NCBI RefSeq assembly: GCF_027925525.1
Contig: NZ_BSDJ01000034.1
Location: 1 to 64,000 of the forward strand
Origin: Paenibacillus tyrphae
Lineage (GTDB): Bacteria; Bacillota; Bacilli; Paenibacillales; NBRC-103111
Direction: 5' to 3'
Length of the DNA: 64,000 bases
The notes beneath the pieces are model-generated. The model was not told where the DNA came from, ran no database searches, and saw nothing but the letters and a program-made list of their open reading frames with translations. Below, piece after piece: positions 52,572 to 61,324 of the stretch. The position numbers and the translations under genes are program-made. The stretch's first letter is position 1, and each line of letters begins with the position of its first letter.

Positions 52572-52733
52572 CTAAGGAAATTCGTTCAGAGTTTCAGCAA
52601 TCCCTTGAATTACATCCTGAATTTCTACGTTTGGGCGGCTTTCTGCAAACATCGTTAATGTGTTACAAATATCATTCGAGTCATCCTGAAAAAGTGGATC
52701 GGTGTAATGCAGACGCTTTTTACGCTCTATCAT
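52572..52733 (-). CDS. Small ORF coupled to the tnpA stop codon (53 aa)
   Basis: A 53-aa frame (MIERKKRLHYTDPLFQDD...) whose ATG overlaps the tnpA TGA. The overlap suggests coupling in the original transposon. Its last codons lie over a transposon-end repeat. No family match; may be a vestigial accessory gene. Confidence 0.35.
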   Translation of the reverse strand: MIERKKRLHYTDPLFQDDSNDICNTLTMFAESRPNVEIQDVIQGIAETLNEFP

Positions 52734-53187
52734 CCATTTTCAATTGAAATCTGTTTAAGAGGCCGTAATCCTTTCATGGCAGCGATTTGTTTAATATCAA
52801 ACTTGTATTCGCCTAAGAAATTGATGTGTTCCCATCCGAGAGGGAAATATGTTTCAAAAATTCTTCATTCAATTGCTTATGGCTCTTTCTATATTCCGTT
52901 GCTTGTGTCAAATAAACCGTATTCCATGCACTGATTGCATTAGATGAGGATATTCAATGCGCCGGGCCGTTGGAGCTGGTCTTGCAGAGGACGTTCACGC
53001 AGCTCGCCGTGCTTGCCAAAAAAGATCGCTCTGGCCAATGCGTTCATCGCTTCTCCTTTGTTCAAACCCCGGTTGACCTTTCCGCGCCGCGGCTTCTCCA
53101 GTTTCGGAAAATCGCCGGACTTTCCGATGGTATACAGCTTGGAATCAGGAAGGCCGCGTAGGCGCGGCACAAAGCAGAAACCAAGAA
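52730..53187 (-). pseudogene. tnpA: Tn3-family transposase TnpA, C-terminal fragment
   Basis: Readable in three frames as the last part of a Tn3-type transposase: LLGFCFVPRLRGLPDSKLYT, then RGLNKGEAMNALARAIFF (the DDE-domain signature region with catalytic Glu nearby), then WNTVYLTQATEYRKSH and LGEYKFDIKQIAAMKGLRPL. Single-base frameshifts occur near 52934 and 52840, and an internal gap precedes NKGEAMN. Inactive. Confidence 0.88.
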
Positions 53188-53683
53188 GGATTGCGGGGAT
53201 TCTGGTGGCCGCGGGTGCGGTTACGCTTCGGATCAATCCATCGTGGAATGCGTCCGGCCTGCTCTGGAGCGCCTCATGATGTTTATAGGGGGCGGCTTTT
53301 CGGAGGAAATGTTTTTCCAGGGTAGAAATAACGACATATCGGCTTTGGTGGTTTTCAATCTTTTTCTGACTGAAATGTTATTTTCTTGCATGTTTGCGAT
53401 AACGGGCAACTTATGGATGCCGATCGGCTATCATTTTGCTTGGAACTATGCGCAAGGCAGCCTTTATGGACTAGCCGTCAGCGGGAACGATGTGAATGGG
53501 GTATTCGAGGCTTCGTTTCAAACGCATATAGGCTGGCTTACCAGCGGAGACTCCGGGCCGGAAGCGGGGCTGCTGGATACGGGAATGAGTGTTCTCGGTT
53601 TTATGGTGTTGCATGCGTTCGTTTGCAAAAAAAATATGAAGAGACCGAACCATTTTCCGACAGAGAGACAATATAGGGTGTAA
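53188..53683 (+). pseudogene. CPBP protease fragment (copy 2)
   Basis: A diverged copy of the C-terminal half of the CPBP gene. FSEEMFFQG has lost the Arg of the active motif, and the helix that carries the His motif is deleted, jumping from MFFQG to RNNDISALVVFN. The third motif GYHFAWNYAQG remains. No N-terminal part. It cannot be active. Confidence 0.85.
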
Positions 53684-53699
53684 GCTTACTCAGAGGGCC

Positions 53700-53760
53700 C
53701 CTGAGAAGATTCATGAATGAGATCTATAGGCAATGTGGACCTCACTTGCCAATTACGACG
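53700..53760 (+). pseudogene. ECF sigma gene scrap (copy 2)
   Basis: About 60 bases match the sigma gene around 50456-50510 (ATGAATGAGATCTATAG region), then the sequence jumps to the anti-sigma gene at the equivalent of 50955. Almost all of the sigma gene is deleted in this copy. Confidence 0.75.
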
Positions 53761-53812
53761 AATTGAACAATCGTATTCTCAATATTTGCAACAAAAAAGG
53801 AGCGAAAAAACT

Positions 53813-54787
53813 ATGAAAAAACAATTAATTGGCGGAATAGTTGCTGCCGCGATTTTGATTCCAACCGCAGCATTTGCGGCCCCTCCCCTGATTGAAATGG
53901 TTACTAGAAAACCAATGACCACTGAACAAGTCAAGGTGGATAAGGTTGGCAAGGCAACACTTGAGAAGCTGTATAGCGCATTTCCCGAAACAAAATCGTT
54001 TGAGATTATCGATGCAAGCAACGCTCAAGGTGATGTACTCAATCCGGCAGGCTCCTCTGGTTTATCCCAAATGAAAGTGAACCAAACAAGCATCATACTG
54101 CAGGAAAAAAGAGGAACCGGCAAAAAGATTACCCTTCATACTAACGGTATTTCGGGTGAGATTGAACACGTGGATCAAGAGAATTGGGAGCCTAAGGAGA
54201 AGCCACTCATTACTTTAACCGATCGGGAAATCAAGGCGAAGGTCGATCATCTCATTGATAAAATGTATGGTAACGTCAAAGCGTACGAGTTTGCTATGGA
54301 ACAAATGGAGAACTCAAATCAACAAAAAACATTGATGTTGAATTACAGCATAAAGGGATCAGAATCACCGTTCTACCAGGTAATGGTTCATGACAATGCA
54401 ATTAATCTTACTCGGGTAGGAGGCGAACCTGCACCTTCACACATTAAAGTAGAAGGTTTATTCACTAGAGATGGTAAGCCTGATTATACTTATGATTCCA
54501 TTTTGAACGATGATAAACTGTTTTCTTTACTAAAAATTAGCCCGACAGAATTAAAAGAAGAATTAGCAAAAGGTAAATCTGTTGCGGATATTGCAGCATC
54601 TAAAAATATCTCTAAACAACAAGTGTACGAGGTGATTGCAAATACACAGGTTGAAAAACAAATGGAAGCTGAACAAAATGGGGTAGTTCCTAACAACAAT
54701 CGCTCAAAGGAACAAATGTTAAAAGATATTGAACCAAAATTATTGCCAGTCATTGAACGCAAAAATGAAACACCACAGAAGAAATAA
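53813..54787 (+). CDS. Anti-sigma-like exported protein, paralogue without cytoplasmic domain
   Basis: The frame is nearly identical to residues 45-367 of the anti-sigma protein: KKQLIGGIVAAAILIPTAAFA, then the same exported domain and SVADIAASKNISK repeat. The usable start is ATG 53813 with AAGGAG 10 bases upstream; the frame that reads back to 53717 runs into the sigma scrap. It therefore lacks the N-terminal segment that would bind sigma and would be a secreted or anchored protein. Few substitutions, no stop codons. Function unknown; whether it is expressed is not known. Confidence 0.65.
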   Translation: MKKQLIGGIVAAAILIPTAAFAAPPLIEMVTRKPMTTEQVKVDKVGKATLEKLYSAFPETKSFEIIDASNAQGDVLNPAGSSGLSQMKVNQTSIILQEKRGTGKKITLHTNGISGEIEHVDQENWEPKEKPLITLTDREIKAKVDHLIDKMYGNVKAYEFAMEQMENSNQQKTLMLNYSIKGSESPFYQVMVHDNAINLTRVGGEPAPSHIKVEGLFTRDGKPDYTYDSILNDDKLFSLLKISPTELKEELAKGKSVADIAASKNISKQQVYEVIANTQVEKQMEAEQNGVVPNNNRSKEQMLKDIEPKLLPVIERKNETPQKK

Positions 54788-54831
54788 CAAGTCAAGGCGG
54801 ATATTCATCGAGATTATTAAAAAAGTAATAA

Positions 54832-54872
54832 GAGGCCGGTTTTCCTTAGTATATAGGAAGCCGGTCTTTTTT
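54832..54872 (+). terminator. Terminator, copy 2
   Basis: Diverged copy of the stem at 52025-52065 with the same T tract. Confidence 0.85.
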
Positions 54873-54886
54873 AGATCAAACGGGAC

Positions 54887-55451
54887 TTAGCACACAATGC
54901 AATCCAATTTCTCAATCTGCTCCGGAGTAAGCGACGAAATAAGCAGCTTGGATATTTTCTCCTCTGCACGCCGGCGGGCTTCCCATATCACGCGTTCAAG
55001 CGTTGTCATAGCGGGCAAAATGATTTTCTGCTTGCGCAGTTCTTCAATGGCCGTGCGCAGTAAATAATCGGCATTCCCGTTTTCTAACGCATATTTCAAC
55101 ATGAATTGGGAGATTGACCGGTACTCCCGAAGCGTAAAATTCCGGTAGCCGTATGCTTACCGTATTTCCTCCATATGTTCCCGGCGTGTCGGTTCGCGCT
55201 GGGCGTACAGTGAAAAAACATCCGGCTCTACGCAGACCTGTTTAGCGTTATAACTAAGCACCGAATCCGGAATCATCTTGAGATCCGATAAAGACGATCC
55301 GGGGAAGCGCAGTACGGCCAATTGGACTGCAAATCCAAGACGGTTGTGATCGCGCCTGTGGTTAGTACGTGCCCAAATCCCAATCGCTGTCGGACGGGAT
55401 CTGCATAAACTCCTCTCGCTGCTCTGCCGTCATTAACTCTTTACCCCTCAT
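54887..55451 (-). pseudogene. tnpA: Tn3-family transposase TnpA, N-terminal fragment (DUF4158)
   Basis: From ATG 55451 (GGAG about 10 bases upstream) the first 25 codons read MRGKELMTAEQREEFMQIP and on to GTY, then a frameshift; the next frame gives RDHNRLGFAVQLAVLRFPG, then EPTRREHMEEIR, a TAA where an amino acid is expected, then YGYRNFTLREYRSISQF and ENGNADYLLRTAIEELRKQ. This is the N-terminal DUF4158 region of Tn3 transposases. It stops where the inserted segment begins (54897). Confidence 0.88.
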
Positions 55452-55467
55452 TGATAAACACTCTCCG

Positions 55468-55890
55468 TCATAAAAGTTCCATTTTACGTTTCAGCTTGGC
55501 TTTATCCGGATTCGTGTAGAGCAAAGTCGTGTTGATATTGGAATGACCAGCTTGGTTAGCGACCTCGATGATCACCACGTCGTTCTGGATGCCCGAGGAG
55601 ATCAGAAAATCATTATAGCTGCGCAAGCTGCTAAGCTTGTGATTGATGGTCTTGGCGTTATTAAGCTTGATGTTCTTCAAGTAGCTCACGTAATCAAGCA
55701 CGTTTTGCTGATACAACGCCACACATTCTTGAGTAAACCCAACTCGCCAAAGGACAGCTCGTCCTTAAGCCGATTAAGAGATCTGAAATCGATCAACTTT
55801 CTCGGAAACACAGATGTAAGCAGATGCTCAGATTCTTCGATAAACTGTCGGCAAAACCGCTGTCGCTCTGGATGCCTTCGACCGCTTGAA
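55468..55890 (-). pseudogene. tnpI: TnpI-like tyrosine recombinase remnant
   Basis: Fragments of a tyrosine recombinase: FIEESEHLLTSVFPRKLIDF, then a frameshift, VALYQQNVLDYVSYLKN and LNNAKTINHKLSSLRSYNDF (SAM-like N-terminal domain), then a jump straight to VANQAGHSNINTTLLYTNP with the catalytic Tyr. The catalytic core with Arg-His-x-x-Arg is deleted. It precedes tnpA by 17 bases, as in Tn4430. Confidence 0.85.
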
Positions 55891-55896
55891 TGAGGT

Positions 55897-55935
55897 AATA
55901 CTTAGTATTTTTTATATGTATAAGGGAATACTTAG
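55897..55935. repeat. 9-bp direct repeats, possible TnpI site
   Basis: AATACTTAG at 55897-55905 and 55927-55935, 30 bases apart, just beyond the tnpI remnant. They could be part of the internal resolution site, or only part of the tnpI promoter. Confidence 0.3.
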
Positions 55936-56053
55936 GTTGCGATTCAATAATCGGAAAGGTATTTCGATGTTTCCCATTAATTTATATCCGCCGTTTGCAA
56001 AGCAGGTGGAGATGGTTCAACTTCTATGAAGAAAGTAAAAGAAGGAATCGGAT

Positions 56054-57649
56054 ATGAAAAGTTTTATGAAGAAATGGATGAAATCGTCCCGCAGCCATAA
56101 GGTCATACAAGAGTTGAATCCTGTGTCCGAGCCGAAAATGGTCATGAATCATGAATTGGACCTCAATCGGATATTATTGGAAAAGACGTTCGTGAATTGT
56201 TCGGACATTGTATTTCGTCCAGTGGATCTATTTGGTAACCACCATGCAATGCTGGTTTATGTAGATGGAATGGTTGATACAATGCTTCTTGAACATGAAT
56301 TTATGCAGACGTTGCGGGACAGCGAAAGTCAATGCGAAGAAAATTCACTCTTAAGCTTGGCCGAACAATTGCGGCATACGCTGAGAACTGGCCAAATCCG
56401 TACGGCAGACACGCTCAATGACCTTGTAAAAGGTGTTCTTGACGGAGGTGTGGCAGTAGTTATCGATGGTGAATTGAATGTAATGATTGTCGGCATGGAG
56501 CGTGTTCCATCTCGTAGTCTGGATGAACCCGATGCGGAACCACTTATTCGCGGACCGCGTGAAGGCTTTATTGAACAGGTTCAAACGAATATGATTTTGC
56601 TTCGCAAACGTTTGAAGACACCGCGTTTGAAAATGGAGTCGTTTACAGTTGGAGAACTTACACAGACGAAGGTGAAGGTCGTTTATATCGATGGGATCGC
56701 GACGGATTCAGTCGTGCAGGAGGTACGTGAGCGCATTTCGCGAATCGAGATTGATGGGGTGATCGAATCCAATTATATCGAAGAATTCATTGAGGATATG
56801 CCCTTTTCTCCGTTTCCGCAAGTGCAAACCACGGAGCGGCCTGATATCGTTGTGGCCAATTTGCTCGAAGGCAAGATAGCAATTCTGGTTGACGGCACGC
56901 CTGTTACACTCATTGTGCCGATCACATTCTGGAACTTACTACTAAGCGCAGAAGATTACTACGAACGGTTCTTAGTTGTATCATTCATTCGTTGTATTCG
57001 CTTTATGTTTATCTTCATTTCTCTATTTCTTCCTTCGATTTATGTGGCGGTTGCATCTTTTCATACGGAGATGATTCCTACGAATCTACTGCTAAGTATT
57101 GCGGGAGCTCGTGAATCGAGTCCATTCCCAGCACTTGCAGAAGCGTTATTCTTGGAACTAATATTCGAGGGGCTGCGTGAAGCGGGTATCCGGTTGCCGA
57201 AGCAGGTTGGTCCTGCTGTCAGTATTGTAGGGGGGCTGGTAATCGGACAGTCGGCGGTGCAAGCAGGTATCGTTTCTGCACCGATGGTTATCGTCGTCTC
57301 ACTTACAGGGATTGCAAACTTTACCACACCCCGGTTTAATGTTGCTTTAAGCACCCGTCTTCTGCGTTTTCCACTCATTCTGCTGGCAGGAACGCTTGGT
57401 CTATACGGCATTGGACTTGGATTTGCTTGCATCCTGATTCACTTGAATACATTACGGTCGTTTGGAATTCCATATTTTGAACCGGTAGCACCGCTTTCGT
57501 TGGGCGGATTGAAAGATGTTTTAATCCGTGCGCCGCACTGGGCAATGAAACTGCATCCTCGCATAATAGGCAATAAGGAACCTTTACGTTCGGGTCAACA
57601 ACCAGGTCCGTATCAAAGCGATGGTATGGATAAGAAGGGAGGGAAATAA
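56054..57649 (+). CDS. gerKA: Spore germination protein, GerA family subunit A
   Basis: A 531-aa protein with a large N-terminal soluble domain (1-300, VNCSDIVFRPVDLFG, MLVYVDGMVD), followed by five membrane helices from about 310 and a C-terminal hydrophilic tail. The family forms nutrient-gated channels in the spore inner membrane with B and C subunits. ATG 56054 follows AAGGAATC. It overlaps the C subunit by 29 bases. The suffix K is only for family resemblance; the nutrient is unknown. Confidence 0.93.
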   Translation: MKSFMKKWMKSSRSHKVIQELNPVSEPKMVMNHELDLNRILLEKTFVNCSDIVFRPVDLFGNHHAMLVYVDGMVDTMLLEHEFMQTLRDSESQCEENSLLSLAEQLRHTLRTGQIRTADTLNDLVKGVLDGGVAVVIDGELNVMIVGMERVPSRSLDEPDAEPLIRGPREGFIEQVQTNMILLRKRLKTPRLKMESFTVGELTQTKVKVVYIDGIATDSVVQEVRERISRIEIDGVIESNYIEEFIEDMPFSPFPQVQTTERPDIVVANLLEGKIAILVDGTPVTLIVPITFWNLLLSAEDYYERFLVVSFIRCIRFMFIFISLFLPSIYVAVASFHTEMIPTNLLLSIAGARESSPFPALAEALFLELIFEGLREAGIRLPKQVGPAVSIVGGLVIGQSAVQAGIVSAPMVIVVSLTGIANFTTPRFNVALSTRLLRFPLILLAGTLGLYGIGLGFACILIHLNTLRSFGIPYFEPVAPLSLGGLKDVLIRAPHWAMKLHPRIIGNKEPLRSGQQPGPYQSDGMDKKGGK

Positions 57650-58826
57650 GATTCGTGGCTGGATAATCAGTTCTTTGCTAATTGTATTGGCGTTGGTATG
57701 TGCAGGTTGCAATGATCGTACGGAAATCAACGACATTGCGCTGGTGATGGCTTCTTCTGTGGATGTAAGGGGTGACCGTTATGTGGGCACAATTCAAGTT
57801 GCAGTGCCTAGTCGCCAATTAGGAAATGTTTCGCAGGATCGCGAGACTTATTTCATCGAAACGGGAATTGGTAAGAACGTTCAGGAAATCATGGAGCAAA
57901 TACAGGGTAAATTATCCAGAAGGTTGTTCATCTCCCACAGACGCGTACTATTTATAGGGGAGAAGCTTGCTAGGAAAGGGATCAAAGATATCATCGACCA
58001 TTATTCACGAAACCCAAAAACACGGTTCCGTACTTTTGTACTAGTTATCAAGGAGCAAGAGGGGAAAGATGCACTTAAAATAAATTACCCGCTGGAGTTC
58101 ATACCAACCGAAGCGGTGCGTGAGATGGAAAATCTTATCGGGCATACATCTGTAACGATGCGCGATTTCTTGAACTCCGCTTCCGGGGAAGGCATCGAAC
58201 CGGTCATGGGGGCGATCGAATTGATACCGAGTCCACAAATAGCTAGCGCAAAAAGTAAAAGCAAGTATACGTTTAATTTAAATCAAACTGCAGTATTCAA
58301 AGATATGAAACTTGTGGGCTATCTAAACGATTATGATTCCAAGCTTATGCTATGGGTAACCGGGAAGATGAAAAGAGGAATATTTACTTTGCAACTACCG
58401 AAACACAAAGGTAACGTGGGTGTGATTGTGCACCGTACCAGTAGGGTGATCGTACCGAAGGTTGAAGGAGACAAGGTAAAATTCGACATTCATTTAAAAG
58501 GAGAAGGAAAGTTAGTTGAGAACAATACTGAGCTTGATTTCACGAATCCGAAGTATTTTTACTTGGTAGAAGATACATTAACGAGAGTGGTTCGAAAGGA
58601 TACAGAAAAGATGATTGCGGAAGTACAGAAGAAATACTCAGCCGATATTTTCGGGTTCGGGGATCAGTTCTATAAGAAGAACAATAAAAAGTGGCAAAAA
58701 CTCAAAACGAAGTGGGATAAAATATTCGCCGAAGCTGTTGTTTCAGTCGATGTAGATTTTGCTTTAACACAATCAGGTATGTCAGGCCCCTCGGTGCAAT
58801 TGAGGGAACAGGAGATAGTCAAGTAA
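57621..58826 (+). CDS. gerKC: Spore germination lipoprotein, Ger(x)C family
   Basis: A 401-aa lipoprotein with signal peptide and lipobox LALVCAGC, then the Ger(x)C domain (DRTEINDIALVMASSVD, GKLSRRLFISHRRVLFIGE, LVEDTLTRVV). It is anchored to the outer face of the spore inner membrane. The first ATG 57621 lies inside gerA with no ribosome site. A strong AAGGGAGGG at 57635 is followed 7 bases later by ATT (57651), in frame, whose start would give a better signal peptide. Confidence 0.92.
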   Translation: MVWIRREGNKIRGWIISSLLIVLALVCAGCNDRTEINDIALVMASSVDVRGDRYVGTIQVAVPSRQLGNVSQDRETYFIETGIGKNVQEIMEQIQGKLSRRLFISHRRVLFIGEKLARKGIKDIIDHYSRNPKTRFRTFVLVIKEQEGKDALKINYPLEFIPTEAVREMENLIGHTSVTMRDFLNSASGEGIEPVMGAIELIPSPQIASAKSKSKYTFNLNQTAVFKDMKLVGYLNDYDSKLMLWVTGKMKRGIFTLQLPKHKGNVGVIVHRTSRVIVPKVEGDKVKFDIHLKGEGKLVENNTELDFTNPKYFYLVEDTLTRVVRKDTEKMIAEVQKKYSADIFGFGDQFYKKNNKKWQKLKTKWDKIFAEAVVSVDVDFALTQSGMSGPSVQLREQEIVK

Positions 58827-58893
58827 GGGATGTAGAGGTTCAGAACGGTCATCAATAAATGTCCTAGGCGGGTCTGGAAGGAGAAAAAGCGAA

Positions 58894-59988
58894 ATGAAGC
58901 TTGAACAGCTATCCAGCCGTGGACTCACGGCTTTGATGATTATGTGGTTAGTCGGTACTCCGCTATCTGTGCCTCTAGCCGCTTCAGCCGGGCACGATGC
59001 TTGGATTTCCATTATTTTGGGTGCGATTGTATCGTACATTATTATTTGGATGTATACGCATCTTTGCCAGTTATATCCTGGTAAGACTCTCGTTGAGATC
59101 GGTGAAGTATTGTTCGGAGCTTGGGCCGGACGCATTATCGGCTTCATCTATGCTTGGTACAGCTTCCATCTCGGGGTTCTCATCTTAAAAAATTTTATTG
59201 AATATATTCTGATTATTGCGCTGCCCGAGACATCGCCCCTCACTGTCTCTGCCCCGATGATGGGGATTGTTTTATGGGCGGCTTATGCGGGTATGGAGGT
59301 GCTTTCACGCTGCTCGATATCGCTTCTTCTTCTTGTATTGGTGGAAGCAATGCTTTCCATACTAATGGTAAAGGATTTCCAACCAGATAATTTGCTGCCT
59401 TTAGTTGATCGCGGTTGGATGCCGATATTGGAAGGAATGACGGAACTGATTGGATTTCCGTTCGGAGAAAGCATTGTATTTGCAATGATTATTCCGCAAA
59501 TTAACAATATCGACCAAGCGAAGAAAACAGTGTTGTGGGCGCTTATAACTTCAGGTTTTCTGTTGGTTCTCAGCAATGTTCGAAATACTTTGGTTCTTGG
59601 AAATATATCGTCGAAATTGATCTACCCAAGTTACGTAGCCTATCAGTATATTTCCATTGCCGAATTCCTTGAACGCGTAGAACCGATAACCATCGTTACT
59701 TTTTTATTAGGGGCATTTGTAAAAATAAGCGTATGTCTCTATGCAAGCGCCAAATCGTTTTCGTTAGCGATGCCCAGTAAACAGTATCGCTTGTATCTTA
59801 TTCCCTTAAGTCTTTTAATGCTACAATTTACATTCTTTCTTTACAAGAACGACATGGAAATGATCAAATTTTCAACCAAAATATGGCAGTGGTATTCCGT
59901 GCCATTTCAAATCATTATTCCGTTAGCTATGCTTCTGACTGCGCTTATCATCAAGCGAAAACGCATGCATTCTTTGCCGCATTCATAG
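58894..59988 (+). CDS. gerKB: Spore germination permease, GerB family (endospore germination permease)
   Basis: A 364-aa protein with ten membrane helices of the APC-like GerB family (LEQLSSRGLTALMIMWLVG at the start and PFGESIVFAMIIP in the core). It is the likely nutrient-binding subunit of the GerA-type receptor. GGAAGGAGAAA precedes the ATG. Order A-C-B is less common than A-B-C. Confidence 0.93.
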   Translation: MKLEQLSSRGLTALMIMWLVGTPLSVPLAASAGHDAWISIILGAIVSYIIIWMYTHLCQLYPGKTLVEIGEVLFGAWAGRIIGFIYAWYSFHLGVLILKNFIEYILIIALPETSPLTVSAPMMGIVLWAAYAGMEVLSRCSISLLLLVLVEAMLSILMVKDFQPDNLLPLVDRGWMPILEGMTELIGFPFGESIVFAMIIPQINNIDQAKKTVLWALITSGFLLVLSNVRNTLVLGNISSKLIYPSYVAYQYISIAEFLERVEPITIVTFLLGAFVKISVCLYASAKSFSLAMPSKQYRLYLIPLSLLMLQFTFFLYKNDMEMIKFSTKIWQWYSVPFQIIIPLAMLLTALIIKRKRMHSLPHS

Positions 59989-60008
59989 TAGCTGGAGGTG
60001 ACCAAGCG

Positions 60009-60245
60009 ATGATTGTTCTCAAGATCGCATTTTTCCTGCTTTTAGTTGCATATTTGTCATTTTTGCAATATCGCGCGTTTCGTGGAAAGAAGAAGACAGA
60101 ATTAATCGTTAATATCGGGCTCATGCTGACCGCCGCAGTGATTGGGACTCTGCTCATTGCCGGTGTAGATATACCAAGCCCGGCCATTCCGCTTACGGCA
60201 ATCTTCGAACCAATAGGAAAGTGGGTTTTTCCTGAAGTTAAATAG
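60009..60245 (+). CDS. Small two-helix membrane protein at the end of the ger operon (GerD-subunit-like)
   Basis: A 78-aa protein with two hydrophobic helices (IVLKIAFFLLLVAYLSFL and IVNIGLMLTAAVIGTLLIAGV). Its place immediately after gerB matches the small D-subunit genes of some Bacillus germination operons, which modulate receptor response. GGAGGTG precedes ATG 60009 by 6 bases and the gene is 20 bases after gerB. The match is by size and position only. Confidence 0.65.
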   Translation: MIVLKIAFFLLLVAYLSFLQYRAFRGKKKTELIVNIGLMLTAAVIGTLLIAGVDIPSPAIPLTAIFEPIGKWVFPEVK

Positions 60246-60315
60246 TATCGTGTGTTGAGAATCAAATCGCGAGCAAGAGCACAGGTAACAGCTTGGTTTT
60301 TCGCGTTTTGTTGGC

Positions 60316-61140
60316 GGGCCCCCAAGATCCAGCGATCGGTTGGGAAAAGCATTCCCAGAAAGGAAACGTAGGAGAAAGTTACAGGGAAAACCAAATATAT
60401 TAATGATCGTGCGATACCGGGGCTGCTGCATGTCAAAATGGCCGTCAGTCCGCATGCTCATGCCAAAATCATTTCGATCGATTCGTCGGAAGCTATGAAA
60501 ATTCCGGGAGTCAAGGGGGTCATAACAGGACAATATTACCCGATGTTGACCGGGTCGCCGCTGTCAGACCGGCCGCCAATCGCAATAGACAAAGTGAGAT
60601 ATTACGGCGAGCCCGTCGCCCTTGTTGTCGCGGAACAAGAATATATTGCCGAGATGGCGGCTCTCCAGATCAAAGTGGATTACGAGCTGTTGCCGGCCGT
60701 CCTTTCTCCCAGGGAAGCTTTTCAAAAAAATGCTCCGCTCGTTCATGAGCGTCTTGCCGAGTACAAGCGGCACGAAGAGGTTTACCCGGAGCCGGGAACG
60801 AACATTGCGAACCGAACAAAAATACGCAAGGGGAATATGGAGGAAGGATGGAGGAATAGCCGCCATATCGTTGAAGTCGAGGTCAGTTTACCGCAATCCG
60901 ATCATGCAGCGATGGAAATGCGATGCAGTACGGCAGAAATTAGGCCCGACGGCATCGTCATCATCCATTCCACTTCCCAGTCGCCCTATGTCATCCGAAG
61001 AGCAATCAGCCAATCGTTTCATATTCCACTTCATAAAGTGATCGTTCACACGCCTCTGGTCGGAGGCAGTTTCGGTGGGAAGGCCGCGCTTCAAATGGAG
61101 TTTCTTGCATTCCTGGCTTCCCGCGCCGTTGGCGGAAGAG
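60316..61140 (+). pseudogene. Xanthine dehydrogenase/aldehyde oxidase large subunit, N-terminal fragment
   Basis: The frame encodes the first roughly 260 of 760 residues of a molybdenum-cofactor hydroxylase (CoxL/XdhA type): VGKSIPRKE, a TAG where the family has Trp, then KVTGKTKYINDRAIPGLLHV, the hammerhead domain, and the start of the Mo domain (GGSFGGKAALQMEFLAFL). The 3' two thirds are missing at the junction near 61140. The enzyme cannot be made. Confidence 0.85.
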
Positions 61141-61285
61141 CGGCAATGTTTCCGAGAGCTATGCCTGTAATATAGGTAAAAAACGTCATTTGACTTAATT
61201 GCTTTTTTCCTAAAATGCGGGTTAATAGCAGCAGTACAAAGAAACCTAACAAAGTTCGGATGGAGTATTGCCAAATCGTATCCAT
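61137..61285 (-). pseudogene. YetF-like (DUF421) membrane protein, N-terminal fragment
   Basis: ATG 61285 (GGAGATGATTT upstream) opens MDTIWQYSIRTLLGFFVLL and a second helix, QMTFFTYITGIALGNIAA, the N-terminal part of DUF421 proteins. The family match ends at 61140, where the convergent dehydrogenase fragment also ends. About 50 of about 220 residues are left. Confidence 0.8.
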
Positions 61286-61324
61286 AAATCATCTCCATAT
61301 GCGTCATGCGCCCGGTGCGTTTTT

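Larger units (their letters stand above)
53188..54897. repeat. Duplicated segment, copy 2 (deleted and diverged)
   Basis: Matches copy 1 (49660-52088). Two internal deletions: about 90 bases within the CPBP gene and about 490 bases from the middle of the sigma gene to early anti-sigma. Its ends abut the tnpA fragments directly. Confidence 0.85.
52525..55935 (-). mobile_element. Tn4430-like (Tn3 family) transposon remnant
   Basis: On the minus strand, tnpI remnant (55468-55890) then tnpA N-terminal part (54887-55451) and, after the inserted segment 53188-54897, the tnpA C-terminal part (52730-53187). The tnpI-tnpA order is that of Tn4430/Tn5401. The left end may be at the repeats CGTACGCTAAG (52525-52535 and 52566-52576), which resemble the inner end of Tn3-family inverted repeats. 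The middle of tnpA is missing. The right boundary is set at the AATACTTAG repeats. Confidence 0.75.
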
